Positions 39,238 to 48,800 are shown, numbered from the stretch's first letter. The stretch is 64,000 nt of DNA from DATKWD01 sp035529695 (GCA_035529695.1 DATKWD010000098.1:10300-74299); one strand, 5' to 3'. Translations and numbers: made by a program. The notes: generated by a model not told the origin, from the letters alone.

Positions 39238-40110
39238 ATGCGATTCGGGGTGGTGGTGGCCGGGCCGGCGATGGCACGGGCCGCGTGGCTCGACGAGGTT
39301 CGACGCATCGACGACCTCGGGTTCGATCTGCTCCTCGTGCCCGACCACCTCGGCCTCCCGCCTCCCTTTCCACCGCTGGTCGCCGCCGCCGAGGCCTCGG
39401 ACCGTTTGCGGTTCGGGGTCCAGGTGCTCAACAACGAGTTCTGGAACCCGGTGCTGCTGGCCCGCGATGTCATCGGCGTCGACCTGCTCACCGACGGGCG
39501 CCTCGAGGTCGGGCTCGGTGCGGGTCACACCAAGTCCGAGTTCGACGACGTGGGCATCATCTATGAACGGCCCGGCGTACGGATCAGCCGCCTCGAACAC
39601 GACGTCGCCGAGCTCCGGTGGGTGCTCGACGCCGGGGCCGACGGCCCGGTGGGCTTCGCCGCCGCGCAGGGCCACGTTCCGATCATGGTCGGCGGCAACG
39701 GAGATCGGGTGCTCGACATCGCCGCACGACGCGCCGACATCGTGGGGCTCAACGGCATCACCTCGGGATCAGGCCAGGTGCACACCGGCCTCAGCCATTT
39801 CTCCTGGGATGGACTCGCCGACCGGATCGCCCACGTGCGCACGTGTGCTCCTGAACGGTTCGCCAACCTGACGCTCAGCATCCTCGTGCAGGCCGTGGTG
39901 CTCACCGATGACCGGGATGCAACCGCCGAGGCGATGGCGGCGAAGCGCGACCAGGATCCATCGACCTACCTCGACAGTCCGTTCATGCTGCTCGGCACGG
40001 AAACGTCGATCCGAGACGACCTCGCCCGACTCACCGAACTCGGCGTCGACGACGTCACCACGTTCCGCCCCAACGCCGACGCACTGGCCGCGGCAATCGA
40101 CGAGACTTGA
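39238..40110 (+). CDS. Luciferase-like F420-dependent oxidoreductase
   Basis: This 290-residue TIM-barrel flavin/F420 enzyme of the luciferase-like monooxygenase superfamily has LVPDHLGLPPPFPPL, LLTDGRLEVGLGAGH, PIMVGGNGDRVLDIAARRADIVGLN and a C-terminal LTELGVDDVTTFRP. It resembles the actinobacterial F420 subfamily. The substrate is unknown. ATG 39238 has GGGTTGCGGG upstream. It implies that the host makes F420, though no F420 biosynthesis gene is in the window. Confidence 0.88.
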   Translation: MRFGVVVAGPAMARAAWLDEVRRIDDLGFDLLLVPDHLGLPPPFPPLVAAAEASDRLRFGVQVLNNEFWNPVLLARDVIGVDLLTDGRLEVGLGAGHTKSEFDDVGIIYERPGVRISRLEHDVAELRWVLDAGADGPVGFAAAQGHVPIMVGGNGDRVLDIAARRADIVGLNGITSGSGQVHTGLSHFSWDGLADRIAHVRTCAPERFANLTLSILVQAVVLTDDRDATAEAMAAKRDQDPSTYLDSPFMLLGTETSIRDDLARLTELGVDDVTTFRPNADALAAAIDET

Positions 40111-40113
40111 TCG

Positions 40114-40242
40114 GTGGACCTTCCCGAGACCCGATACGCCGAGTCGGCCGATGGGCTGCACCTCGCCTATCAGGAGTTCGGGGAGGGGCCGCCCACGGTG
40201 CTGGTCTCTCCTCTGCTGTCGCTCTACGAAGTCCGGAGCTGA
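40114..40242 (+). pseudogene. Truncated N-terminus of an alpha/beta hydrolase
   Basis: GTG 40114 starts a 42-codon frame whose first 30 residues (ETRYAESADGLHLAYQEFGE then GPPTVLVSP) match the start of alpha/beta hydrolases often fused to adenylate cyclases. It then ends abruptly at TGA 40242 with no continuation in any frame before nuoN2. It is best read as a remnant cut off at the edge of the nuo2 locus. Confidence 0.65.
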
Positions 40243-40301
40243 ACGCATCTCGGACCCTCGTCGGCCCGTTCAGACGATCCCGAGGACGAGATGCTGCGTG
40301 T

Positions 40302-41999
40302 TCAGCCGCCGGGTTGGTCGTCGAGTTGGCCGAGGAGTCCCTCGTCGACCTGCGGGACCGCCGTCGGCTGGCCCGACTCGGGGAACTCGACCAGTGCAGG
40401 CTCGGCCTGGGTCGCCCAGTCATTGAGGGGTCCGGGCACGAGGCCAACCCCGATCGTCACGATCAGACAGGCCGCGAGTGCGAGGCGCGAACCGAGGGGA
40501 ATGGCGATCGGTCGTGGCTCGGTGTCGTCATCGGTCTCGAAGAACATCTCGACGATGATCCGGAGATAGAGGAACGCCGAGATCACCGCAGTGAGCATGG
40601 CGATGATCGCGAGGCCTTCGGAGTTGCCGTCGACCGCCGCTCCGATGACGTAGAACTTGGCGAAGAACCCCGAGGTGAGGGGCACGCCGGCCTGAGCGAA
40701 CAGGAAGATCGAGAAGACCAGCGCCAAGCCTGGGCGTTGCTTGGCCAGGCCGCGGTAATCCGAGAGTCGATGCGACCCGTCGCCCGCGCGGCCGACAAGG
40801 GTCACCACGGCGAACGAACCGGCGACCATGAACGTGTAGGCGGCGAGGTAGAAGAGCACGGCTGCGACCCCGAGACCGGTGGCGACCTGGACGCCCACGA
40901 GCATGAAGCCGGCATGGCTGATCGAGCTGTAGGCCAGCATGCGCTTCACGTTCGTCTGAACGACGGCGAGGATCGAACCGACCAGCAGGGTGAGCGCCGC
41001 GAGGGCGAAGACGATCGGCTTCCAGTCGTCCTGCCAGCTGTCGAACCCGAGATAGAAGACCCTGAGCAGCCCGGCGAACCCGGCGGCCTTGACCGCGGAC
41101 GCCATGAAGGCGACCACCGGTGAGGGCGCGCCCTGATAGACGTCGGGCGTCCACCAGTGAAACGGAGCGGCGGCGACCTTGAACCCGAACCCCACCAGCA
41201 TCAGTGCGAGCCCGGCCAGGATCAGCCCATTCGACGCGACGACCGACGTCGAGAAGTAGTCGACGATCCGGACCAGGTTGGTCGAGCCCGTCCCGCCGTA
41301 GACGAAGGCGATGCCATACAACAGGAACGCCGAACTGAACGCGCCGAGCACGAAGTACTTGACGCCCGCCTCCTGGGAAGAGAGCCGCTTGCGGTGCATC
41401 GCAGCCAAGACGTAGACGGCGATCGACAGGATCTCGAGTCCGAGGAACATGACGATCAGGTCGTTGGCCGAAGCCATGATCACGCCGCCAGACGCCGAGA
41501 GCAGCACGAGGATGGAGAGCTCGGGACCATCGAGGCCTTCACGCCGCAGGTAGTCGTCGGCGATCAGCGCCGTGAGGACCACCGCTGCGCAGATGACGAT
41601 CGTCACGAAGACCGAGAAGCCGTCGACGCCGATCGATCCGGCCAGCGCGCTGTAGGGCCCGTGGCTGCGTGCGATCTCATCAGACAATGCCTGCGCCGCG
41701 GCCGGGTCGGTCGAACTCAGCGCATCGAGTCGGTCGAGCACGGCCTGACTCGGAACGTTGGGCTTGACCCGGTCCCAGAGGGAGAGCGATGCGACGGCTG
41801 CGCAGATGCCGACGACGCTCGTGTAGAGCGCGTACGCGCCCGGGACGGGCTTGCGTCGGGTGACTGCGACGATCACCATCAGCAGCAACGCCCCGACGAT
41901 CAGGACCACCGCGGGCAACACCGCTGACCAGGCGACGTCGGGGGTCGCGATCGGCTCGGGCGAGAGCTCGACGGGCTGGAAGGCGGTGAGCAGGTTCAT
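40302..41999 (-). CDS. nuoN: NADH-quinone oxidoreductase subunit N, nuo2 copy
   Basis: This 565-residue antiporter-like membrane subunit has LEILSIAVYVLAAMHRKRLSS, FHWWTPDVYQGAPSPVVAFM and LAYSSISHAGFM. It is about 60 residues longer than the nuo1 copy, partly from a soluble loop at about residues 75–115. ATG 41999 overlaps the nuoM2 stop (ATGA). It is the last gene of nuo2, ending 60 bases from the hydrolase remnant. Confidence 0.96.
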   Translation of the reverse strand: MNLLTAFQPVELSPEPIATPDVAWSAVLPAVVLIVGALLLMVIVAVTRRKPVPGAYALYTSVVGICAAVASLSLWDRVKPNVPSQAVLDRLDALSSTDPAAAQALSDEIARSHGPYSALAGSIGVDGFSVFVTIVICAAVVLTALIADDYLRREGLDGPELSILVLLSASGGVIMASANDLIVMFLGLEILSIAVYVLAAMHRKRLSSQEAGVKYFVLGAFSSAFLLYGIAFVYGGTGSTNLVRIVDYFSTSVVASNGLILAGLALMLVGFGFKVAAAPFHWWTPDVYQGAPSPVVAFMASAVKAAGFAGLLRVFYLGFDSWQDDWKPIVFALAALTLLVGSILAVVQTNVKRMLAYSSISHAGFMLVGVQVATGLGVAAVLFYLAAYTFMVAGSFAVVTLVGRAGDGSHRLSDYRGLAKQRPGLALVFSIFLFAQAGVPLTSGFFAKFYVIGAAVDGNSEGLAIIAMLTAVISAFLYLRIIVEMFFETDDDTEPRPIAIPLGSRLALAACLIVTIGVGLVPGPLNDWATQAEPALVEFPESGQPTAVPQVDEGLLGQLDDQPGG

Positions 42000-43753
42000 T
42001 CGCCCTCGCCCTCGGCCGGTACGTCCGTACCCTCGCCGGTCGCCTCGGGTTCACCGAAACCGGTGACCGAGATCTCGGGCTGGACGTAGTCGGTGTTCAC
42101 CTCGACGTGTGCGATCAGCGAATCGACGGCCGGGGCCATCCGCTCGAGCATCGGCTTCGGGTAGATGCCCATGAAGACGATCAGCACGAGCAGCGGCGAC
42201 AGCGCCAGCAACTCGCGCCCGTGCATGTCGGGCATGTCGGCGTTGGCCTCGTCGGGTTCGCCGTGGAACACCCGCTGATAGGCCCACAGCAGGTAGAGAG
42301 CAGCAAGGATCACGCCGACCGCAGCCACGACGGCCCACCACCGGTACGTGAGGAACGACCCGATCAGGATCAGGAACTCGCCGACGAACCCGTTGAGGCC
42401 CGGCAGACCGACCGAGCTCAGCATGACGAGGGTGAACACTCCGGCCATGACCGGCGCGACCTTCTGGAGGCCCTTCAGCGCAGAGATCTCACGCGTGTGG
42501 CGGCGCTCGTAGATCATCCCGACGAGCAGGAAGAGGGCGCCGGTCGAGATCCCGTGCGCCACCATCTGGAAGATCGACCCCTGGATGCCTTGAGTGGTGA
42601 TCGAGAACGTGCCCATGGCGATGAAACCGAGATGGGCCACCGACGAGTACGCCACCAACCGCTTGAGATCCTTCTGCATCGTGGCGGCGATGGCGCCGTA
42701 GATGATGCCGATCACACCGAGGGTCACGAAGGTCGGCCCGAAGAACAGCGACGCACCCGGGAACAGGTACAGCCCGTACCGGATGAAGCCGTAGGTACCG
42801 AGCTTCAACATGACGCCGGCCAGGATCACCGAGCCGGCCGTCGGTGCCTCGGTGTGCGCATCCGGAAGCCAGGTGTGGAGTGGGAAGAGCGGGACCTTCA
42901 CCGAGAAGGCGAGGGCGAACGCGAGGAAGATCCAGCGCGCGGCAGTCCAGTCGAAGGGATTGGCCCCTGCGTCGTTGTCGGGGACGAACTGCGACTCGGC
43001 GATGGTCACGAGGTCGAAGGTGAGCTGAGCAGGCTGACGGAGCTCATCGAGCGTGCCGGTGAGCTCGGCGATCTCGGCATCGGTGAACTGGGTGCCCTGC
43101 CCGACCTCGAGCTCGATCTGCTGCTGCAGCTGGTCGGCGAGTTCGGCATCGCGATCCTCCGCCGCTCCCTGGTGCAGGAACACCAGCGCGAGGATCCCGA
43201 CGAGCATCAGCGCCGAGCCGAACATGGTGAAGAGGAAGAACTTCAGCGCGGCGTACACGCGACGTCCGTGACCCCACCCGCCGATGAGGAAGTACATCGG
43301 GACCAGGACGATCTCGAACATCACGAAGAAGAGGAACAGGTCGAGGGCAGTGAACACCCCCATGCAGCCGGCCTGGAGCACCAGCAACCATGCGTAATAG
43401 GGCTTCGAGTCGTGCTCGGGCGTCACCGCGACGATCGCGATCGGGAACAGGATGCCGGTGAGCACGACGAGGAACAGTGAGATGCCGTCGAGTCCGAGGT
43501 GCCAGCTGATGCCGAGCTCGGAGACCCACGAGGTGTTGACCTCGTACTGGAATCCCGGCGCGCCCGTCTCGAAGTCGGCGAGGGCGTAGATGGCCAACGC
43601 TCCGGCGGCGCACGACGAGAGCAGCGCGGCCATGCGGTGCAGCTCGACGCGCCCACGAGGGATCAGCCCGAGCAGCAGGGCACCGAGCGCCGGCGTCACG
43701 ACGAGCGCGGTGAGCAACGGGAAGCTCACAGGCGCGCCTTCAGCCGCGAACAT
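41996..43753 (-). CDS. nuoM: NADH-quinone oxidoreductase subunit M, nuo2 copy
   Basis: This 585-residue proton-pumping subunit has FPLHTWLPDAHTEAPTAGSV and LVAYSSVAHLGFIAMG. It carries a soluble, mostly charged insert at about residues 205–255 (DQLQQQIELEVGQGTQ region) and an acidic C-terminal tail, neither found in the nuo1 copy. ATG 43753 directly follows the TAG of a spacer frame; GTG 43729 is an alternative start. Confidence 0.95.
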   Translation of the reverse strand: MFAAEGAPVSFPLLTALVVTPALGALLLGLIPRGRVELHRMAALLSSCAAGALAIYALADFETGAPGFQYEVNTSWVSELGISWHLGLDGISLFLVVLTGILFPIAIVAVTPEHDSKPYYAWLLVLQAGCMGVFTALDLFLFFVMFEIVLVPMYFLIGGWGHGRRVYAALKFFLFTMFGSALMLVGILALVFLHQGAAEDRDAELADQLQQQIELEVGQGTQFTDAEIAELTGTLDELRQPAQLTFDLVTIAESQFVPDNDAGANPFDWTAARWIFLAFALAFSVKVPLFPLHTWLPDAHTEAPTAGSVILAGVMLKLGTYGFIRYGLYLFPGASLFFGPTFVTLGVIGIIYGAIAATMQKDLKRLVAYSSVAHLGFIAMGTFSITTQGIQGSIFQMVAHGISTGALFLLVGMIYERRHTREISALKGLQKVAPVMAGVFTLVMLSSVGLPGLNGFVGEFLILIGSFLTYRWWAVVAAVGVILAALYLLWAYQRVFHGEPDEANADMPDMHGRELLALSPLLVLIVFMGIYPKPMLERMAPAVDSLIAHVEVNTDYVQPEISVTGFGEPEATGEGTDVPAEGEGE

Positions 43754-43909
43754 CTAGGACACCCGTCCCGACATGAGTGCGACGAGGCACGTGGAGCGCA
43801 GCCAGCCGCGGCCCGATGGAGGTGCAGGAGCGCCAGCGCCCGTCGACCCAGGGAGCGAGCGTGCGAGCGACCGAAGCAGAGCGTGGCCGGGGAGCGGAAG
43901 GCACGTCAC
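43754..43909 (-). CDS. Spacer open frame between nuoL2 and nuoM2 (51 codons)
   Basis: GTG 43909 abuts the nuoL2 TAG, and the frame ends in TAG abutting the nuoM2 ATG. Both junctions contain TCCTAG followed one base later by TG. Nearly all of it is the long form of repeat A (copy A4). No known domain is seen. Confidence 0.35.
   Translation of the reverse strand: MTCLPLPGHALLRSLARSLPGSTGAGAPAPPSGRGWLRSTCLVALMSGRVS
43781..43895 (-). repeat. Dispersed repeat family A, copy A4 (long form)
   Basis: The usual ends (GCTCCCCGGCCACGC and ACGTGCCTCGTCGC on the minus strand) are separated by an extra block of about 60 bases. This block contains CGCTCGCTCCCTGG and GGCGCTGGCGCTCCTGCACC, and it is shared with the long copy A5. 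Confidence 0.75.
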
Positions 43910-45847
43910 CTAGGAAGCCACCCGATTGAGGAAGTACGCGAGGAGCAGCACGGCACCTGCGGCGATGCCGGCCGCGTACGCGCGAACGAACCCCGACTGG
44001 AGCTTGCGGGCCTGGCGACCAACGGTGCCGACCAGACTGCCGACGCCATTGACCGCGCCGTCCACGATGCCTTCGTCGAAGTCAGCGGTGAGCTGGAAGG
44101 CCTTGCGTCCCGGCTTGTCGACGAAGGCGCTGACGGCCTCGTCGTAGTGCCAGGCGTGGGCGAGAAGCTCGGGCTCGATGGCCTTCGAACGCTTCTTGAT
44201 GAAGACCCTGTAGGCGTAGAAGATACCTACGGCTGCAGCCGCAACGGCGACGACGGCGAGTCCGATCGTCGTCGTGGTCTCGACGTCGATGGTGGCTTCG
44301 CCGACCTCGACCACCGGCTCGAGCCAGTGCTCGAGGAACTTCATCCGGTCGGAGACCGCGAGGTTGAGCCCACCCCCGACCATCGCGAGTCCGGCGAGGA
44401 CGACCAGCGGCATCGTCATCGTCCAGGGCGACTCGTGTGGCTCGATCGACTCGTGCTCGCCGGCCTCGGCCTCATCTTCCTCGGCGGCGTGCTCGACGTC
44501 ACGGAACCTCTCCTCGCCGAAGAACACGAGGAAGACCTGGCGGCTCATGTAGTAAGCGGTGAGGACCGCCGTGACCAGTCCGAGGGTGTAGAGCGCGTAG
44601 CCCTGGACGCCACCCGACCCGAACGCGTAGAGCAGGATCTCGTCCTTCGACCAGAACCCGGCGAACGGCGGGACACCGGCGATGGCAAGCCAGCCGACGA
44701 TGAAGGTCGAGGCCGTGATCGGCATGTACTTGCGCAGTCCACCCATCTTCTGCATGTCCTGCTCGCCGTGCATGCCGTGGATGACCGAGCCCGACCCGAG
44801 GAACAGCAGCGCCTTGAAGAAGGCATGCGTGACCATGTGGAAGATGGCGGCGACGTACGCGCCCGTGCCCACGGCCAGGAACATGTAGCCGAGTTGGCTG
44901 ACCGTCGAGTAGGCCAGCACCTTCTTGATGTCGTTCTGCGCCATCGCGATGGTGGCCGCGAACAGTGCGGTCAGGACGCCGACCCAAGCGATGATGTCGG
45001 GCGCCCAGTCGTAGGCGCTGGCGATGACCGGATTCATCCGGGTCATCAGATAGACGCCCGAGGTCACCATCGTCGCGGCGTGGATGAGCGCTGACACGGG
45101 CGTCGGGCCCGCCATGGCGTCGGGAAGCCACACGAAGAGCGGCAGCTGCGCCGACTTCCCGCACGCGCCGACGAACAGCAGCAGGGTGATGGCGGTCGCG
45201 GTGACTGCGGCCACCTCGCCCGCTTCGAACGACTCGAAGAACTGCGTGTAGGTCAGCGTCCCGACGGTCGCGAACATGAGGAACATCGCCACCATGAAGC
45301 CCCAATCGCCGATGCGGTTGGTGACGAAGGCCTTCTTGCCGGCCGAGGCGTTGGCCTCGTCGCTGAACCAGAACGAGATGAGGAAGTACGAGCAGGCACC
45401 GACGCCCTCCCAGCCGAGGAAAGTGATCAGCAGGTTGTCGCCGAGCACCAGCATCAGCATCGAGAAGCCGAAGAGGTTGAGGTAGACGAAGAACTTCGAG
45501 AACTTTGGGTCGCCGTGCATGTAGCCGACCGAGTACAGGTGGATCAGGGTGCCGATGCCGGTGACGAAGAGCGCCATGGTGATCGACAGCGGGTCGACCA
45601 GGAACCCGAACCCGACCTCGAGGCCGCCGACGGGTAGCCACGTGAAGAGGGTCTGGGTGAACACCCGGTGATGGTCGTCCTCGGCGAACAGGCCCGAGAA
45701 CACGACCAGGGTGGCGAGGAACGAGCCGCCCATCATGGCGGTGGCGAGCCAACCCGCGAGCGGTTCGCCGAGCTTGCGGCCACCGACCACGAGGATTCCG
45801 AAGCCGGCGAGCGGGAGCGCGGGGATGAGCCAGACGAGATCGAGCAT
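43910..45847 (-). CDS. nuoL: NADH-quinone oxidoreductase subunit L, nuo2 copy
   Basis: This 645-residue distal proton-pumping subunit has the lateral-helix C-terminus. The conserved LFVWLPDAMAGPTPVSALIH, LAYSTVSQLGYMFLAV and FWSKDEIL segments are present. It lacks the acidic N-terminal insert of the nuo1 copy but has a short acidic loop at about residues 455–475. ATG 45847 is five bases after the nuoK2 stop. Confidence 0.97.
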   Translation of the reverse strand: MLDLVWLIPALPLAGFGILVVGGRKLGEPLAGWLATAMMGGSFLATLVVFSGLFAEDDHHRVFTQTLFTWLPVGGLEVGFGFLVDPLSITMALFVTGIGTLIHLYSVGYMHGDPKFSKFFVYLNLFGFSMLMLVLGDNLLITFLGWEGVGACSYFLISFWFSDEANASAGKKAFVTNRIGDWGFMVAMFLMFATVGTLTYTQFFESFEAGEVAAVTATAITLLLFVGACGKSAQLPLFVWLPDAMAGPTPVSALIHAATMVTSGVYLMTRMNPVIASAYDWAPDIIAWVGVLTALFAATIAMAQNDIKKVLAYSTVSQLGYMFLAVGTGAYVAAIFHMVTHAFFKALLFLGSGSVIHGMHGEQDMQKMGGLRKYMPITASTFIVGWLAIAGVPPFAGFWSKDEILLYAFGSGGVQGYALYTLGLVTAVLTAYYMSRQVFLVFFGEERFRDVEHAAEEDEAEAGEHESIEPHESPWTMTMPLVVLAGLAMVGGGLNLAVSDRMKFLEHWLEPVVEVGEATIDVETTTTIGLAVVAVAAAAVGIFYAYRVFIKKRSKAIEPELLAHAWHYDEAVSAFVDKPGRKAFQLTADFDEGIVDGAVNGVGSLVGTVGRQARKLQSGFVRAYAAGIAAGAVLLLAYFLNRVAS

Positions 45848-45852
45848 CGTCG

Positions 45853-46173
45853 CTATCCCTTCAGAACCGAGAGGTCGTCGGCGGTGGCGCCGGGCTTCTT
45901 CCGGATGATCGCGACGACGAGCCCGAGGCCGACCACCACTTCAGCGGCCGCGACGACCAGCACGAACACCACGACCACCTGACCGCCGACGTCGTCGAGC
46001 ATTCGGCTGAAGGTGACGAAGGTCAGGGTCACGGCGTTGAGCATCAGCTCGACGCACATGAACATCACGAGCGGGTTGCGGCGCACGAGCAGACCCACTC
46101 CTCCGATGGCGAAGAGCATCGATGCCAGGACGAGGTACCAGGCCGGTGTCACCGTGGTGGCGGCAAGCATCAT
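45853..46173 (-). CDS. nuoK: NADH-quinone oxidoreductase subunit K, nuo2 copy
   Basis: This 106-residue, three-helix subunit has the intramembrane Glu in FMCVELMLNAVTLTFVTF and AAAEVVVGLGLVVAIIRKK. ATG 46173 overlaps the nuoJ2 stop (ATGA). Confidence 0.96.
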   Translation of the reverse strand: MMLAATTVTPAWYLVLASMLFAIGGVGLLVRRNPLVMFMCVELMLNAVTLTFVTFSRMLDDVGGQVVVVFVLVVAAAEVVVGLGLVVAIIRKKPGATADDLSVLKG

Positions 46174-46814
46174 GCGGAGATCTCTGCGTTCGCGTCGTCA
46201 GCGGAGTCGTCCGGCTCGTCGACGGGGTCGGGGTCGTCGTTGCTGATCTCATCGGCGTCGATGGCGAGGGGCTCGCCTTTCACCCGCTTCGACAGCATCA
46301 CTGCACCGACGACCGCGATCACGAGGAGCACCGAGGTGATCTCGAACGCGAAGAGGTAGTCGGTGAAGAGCACCTCGCCGATCTCGGCGACGTTGAAGTC
46401 CTGAGCCTCGGTGGGGGTGCCGAGCACGCCGACCTGCCCGGTCGCGACGACGTTGCCGTCAGCGTCGGTCGTCGACAAGATCGCCACGAGCGGCAGCGCG
46501 AGCATCGCGAGGCCGACCACTGCAGCGAGGATTCGCTGCCCGACGATCGGCTCTTCGTCGAGGCGCTCGGTGCGGTCGACGCCCAGCAGCATGATGACGA
46601 ACAGGAACAGCACGACGATCGCGCCGGCGTAGACGATGACCTGTACGGCGGCGAGGAAGTGGGCATCCTCAGCGACGAAGAGCACCGCGACGCCGAAGAG
46701 GGTCGCGACGAGGGACAACGCCGCATGCACGGGGTTGTGGCTGACCACCACACCCAGCGCACCGCCGAGGCAGATCGCGCCCGCGATCAGGAAGACCAGG
46801 AGTTCGATGCTCAT
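46170..46814 (-). CDS. nuoJ: NADH-quinone oxidoreductase subunit J, nuo2 copy
   Basis: This 214-residue subunit has five helices with VVVSHNPVHAALSLVATLFG and FLAAVQVIVYAGAIVVLFLF. The last about 30 residues are an Asp/Glu-rich tail absent from the nuo1 copy. ATG 46814 overlaps the stop of a 47-codon spacer frame (ATGA), which fixes the start. Confidence 0.95.
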   Translation of the reverse strand: MSIELLVFLIAGAICLGGALGVVVSHNPVHAALSLVATLFGVAVLFVAEDAHFLAAVQVIVYAGAIVVLFLFVIMLLGVDRTERLDEEPIVGQRILAAVVGLAMLALPLVAILSTTDADGNVVATGQVGVLGTPTEAQDFNVAEIGEVLFTDYLFAFEITSVLLVIAVVGAVMLSKRVKGEPLAIDADEISNDDPDPVDEPDDSADDANAEISA

Positions 46815-46954
46815 CCTTTGCGTTCCCCGGTCGTACGGTCTCGTTCGCTGCGCTCCCTGGTTCGGCGTGCGCTGGCGCTTCCTCCCACCGAACGGCAGGC
46901 CGCAACCGGCCGGCCTCCTCGTGCCTCGTCGGCCTCGCATCGAGTCGGACTCAT
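46811..46954 (-). CDS. Spacer open frame between nuoI2 and nuoJ2 (47 codons)
   Basis: The ATG overlaps the nuoI2 stop (TCATGA) and the TGA overlaps the nuoJ2 start (GGATGA); ATGAG occurs at both ends. The frame runs through long repeat copy A5 in the antisense orientation (peptide pattern ADEARGGRPVAAC), then becomes Arg/Ser/Glu-rich. Probably a coupling bridge. Confidence 0.35.
   Translation of the reverse strand: MSPTRCEADEARGGRPVAACRSVGGSASARRTRERSERDRTTGERKG
46820..46934 (+). repeat. Dispersed repeat family A, copy A5 (long form)
   Basis: GCGTTCCCCGG opens and GGCCTCCTCGTGCCTCGTCGG closes the copy. Between them lies the same type of about 60-base extra block as in A4 (CGCTGCGCTCCCTGG, GCGCTGGCGCTTCCTCCCACC). 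It is oriented opposite to the surrounding nuo genes. Confidence 0.8.
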
Positions 46955-47583
46955 GAGTTCGCACCCTCGTCCGACTGTCCGGTTTCGGCGTCGCGGACGC
47001 CGTATCCGAGCTCGCCGGCCCACGCGACGATGCCCTCGAACTCGGCCGACCCGCCGGGTGCGGTGGCCCGCATCCATGCCGACGTGTTGTCCTCGACGTC
47101 CTCGATGTCGGTCCAGTCCTCCCATGGGAGCTGTTGAGGACGGCCGTCGTCGCCGACCACGAGCTCGTCCTTGGTGTAGATCGCATCGCGCCGGTTGGTG
47201 AAGCTGAACTCGAAGAGCTTCGACTCGGTGATCGCCTCGGTCGGGCACGCTTCGACACACAGGTCGCAGTGGATACAGCGCAGGTAGTTGATCTCGTAGA
47301 CGAAGCCGTAGCGCTCGCCCGGCGACACCGGGTCGTCGACGGGGTTGTCGGCGCCGCGGACATAGATGCACTTGGCGGGACACACACCGGCGCACAACTC
47401 GCAGCCGATGCACTTCTCCATCCCGTCCTCGTAGCGATTCAACACATGGCGGCCGTGGAGGCGCACGGGCTTGTCGCGTTTGCCCCCCTCGTCCTTGATG
47501 TAGTTCCGAGTGAGAGTCTCACCGTCACCGGCACCCTTGAAGATCTTGCGGAACGTGACCGCGAACCCGTCGAGATAGCCCAT
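46951..47583 (-). CDS. nuoI: NADH-quinone oxidoreductase subunit I, nuo2 copy
   Basis: This 210-residue two-cluster ferredoxin subunit has CIGCELCAGVCPAKCIYV and CIHCDLCVEACPTEAI. It is longer than the nuo1 copy by a C-terminal extension of about 45 residues, and the GRHVLNRYEDGMEKC segment precedes the first cluster. ATG 47583 shares one base with the nuoH2 stop. Confidence 0.97.
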   Translation of the reverse strand: MGYLDGFAVTFRKIFKGAGDGETLTRNYIKDEGGKRDKPVRLHGRHVLNRYEDGMEKCIGCELCAGVCPAKCIYVRGADNPVDDPVSPGERYGFVYEINYLRCIHCDLCVEACPTEAITESKLFEFSFTNRRDAIYTKDELVVGDDGRPQQLPWEDWTDIEDVEDNTSAWMRATAPGGSAEFEGIVAWAGELGYGVRDAETGQSDEGANS

Positions 47584-48800
47584 CAGCGAGCCTCGTTCGC
47601 TTCTTCGAGCGCACGCCGATGCGCATGGTTGCCGACTGCCCGGGCCAGCAACGCCCAGCCCAGCACGACGCCGGCGAATCCGACCGCGACGACCAGACCG
47701 AGGTTCCAGCCCTGATCACGCCCGATGTTGATGCCGGCCAACAGCAGGAGCCATGCGAGCGACAACGGGATGAGTGCCTTCCAGCCCATGTCCATCAACT
47801 GGTCGTAGCGGAACCGGGGCAGCGTCGCGCGGAACCAGGAGAAGACGAACAAGAACACGAGCAGCTTGGAGACGAACCAGATGGTGCCCGACACGACCCC
47901 GAACCATTGCGGCCCGGCCGGGCCGCCGAAGAAGAGCGTGACGATGATCGCCGACATCGTGACCACGTTCATGAACTCGGCCAGGAAGAACAGTGCGAAT
48001 CGGATCGAGCTGTACTCGGTGTGAAAGCCACCGACGAGCTCTTGCTCGGCCTCGACCAGGTCGAACGGTGGCCGGTTGAGCTCGGCGGTCACGGCGATGA
48101 GGAAGATCACGAACGGCACGACACCGGTCACGATCACGTTCCAGTTCGGGATGAATCCCGCGAACCCTTCGCCGGCCTGCACGATCACCATGTCGCGGGT
48201 CGAGAGAGTGCCGGTCATCAGCACGACGGCAGCGACTGACAGACCGAGCGCAGCTTCGTAGCTCACCATCTGCGCCGAGGCGCGGACCGAACCGAGGAGC
48301 GGATACTTCGATCCCGAGCCCCAGCCTGCGAGCATCACGCCGTAGACGGCGACCGAGCTCATGGCCAGCACGAAGAGGATGCCGATGCCGGGATCGGCGA
48401 TCTGCAGGAGCGTGTCCTGACCGAGGATGCCGACGACCCCGGGCTTCTCGGTGGTGGTGAAGTCGCCGCCGACCGGCACCACGGTGAAGATCAGAAACGC
48501 CGGGATCAGCGAGAGGTAGGGCGCGAGGAGGAACACCTTGCGATCCGCCTTGTCGGGGATGAGGTCCTCCTTGAAGAACAGCTTGATGCCGTCGGCGAGG
48601 GTTTGGAGCAGCCCGAAGGGCCCGGCTCGGTTCGGACCGACTCGGTTCGTCATGTCGGCGTGGATCTTGCGCTCGAACCAAACCATGAACATGACCGAGA
48701 TCATGAGCAGCGCGAACGCGAGCACGACCTTGAGCAGCACGACCTGGATCTCAGGCCACCCGATGCCGCCATCGAGAAGAGGATCGACGCCGAAGATCAT
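47583..48800 (-). CDS. nuoH: NADH-quinone oxidoreductase subunit H, nuo2 copy
   Basis: This 405-residue quinone-chamber subunit has NRVGPNRAGPFGLLQTLADG, LNRPPFDLVEAEQELVGGFH and about nine membrane helices. A C-terminal extension absent from the nuo1 copy adds one more helix. ATG 48800 overlaps the stop of a five-codon frame that itself overlaps the nuoG stop. Confidence 0.97.
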   Translation of the reverse strand: MIFGVDPLLDGGIGWPEIQVVLLKVVLAFALLMISVMFMVWFERKIHADMTNRVGPNRAGPFGLLQTLADGIKLFFKEDLIPDKADRKVFLLAPYLSLIPAFLIFTVVPVGGDFTTTEKPGVVGILGQDTLLQIADPGIGILFVLAMSSVAVYGVMLAGWGSGSKYPLLGSVRASAQMVSYEAALGLSVAAVVLMTGTLSTRDMVIVQAGEGFAGFIPNWNVIVTGVVPFVIFLIAVTAELNRPPFDLVEAEQELVGGFHTEYSSIRFALFFLAEFMNVVTMSAIIVTLFFGGPAGPQWFGVVSGTIWFVSKLLVFLFVFSWFRATLPRFRYDQLMDMGWKALIPLSLAWLLLLAGINIGRDQGWNLGLVVAVGFAGVVLGWALLARAVGNHAHRRALEEANEAR

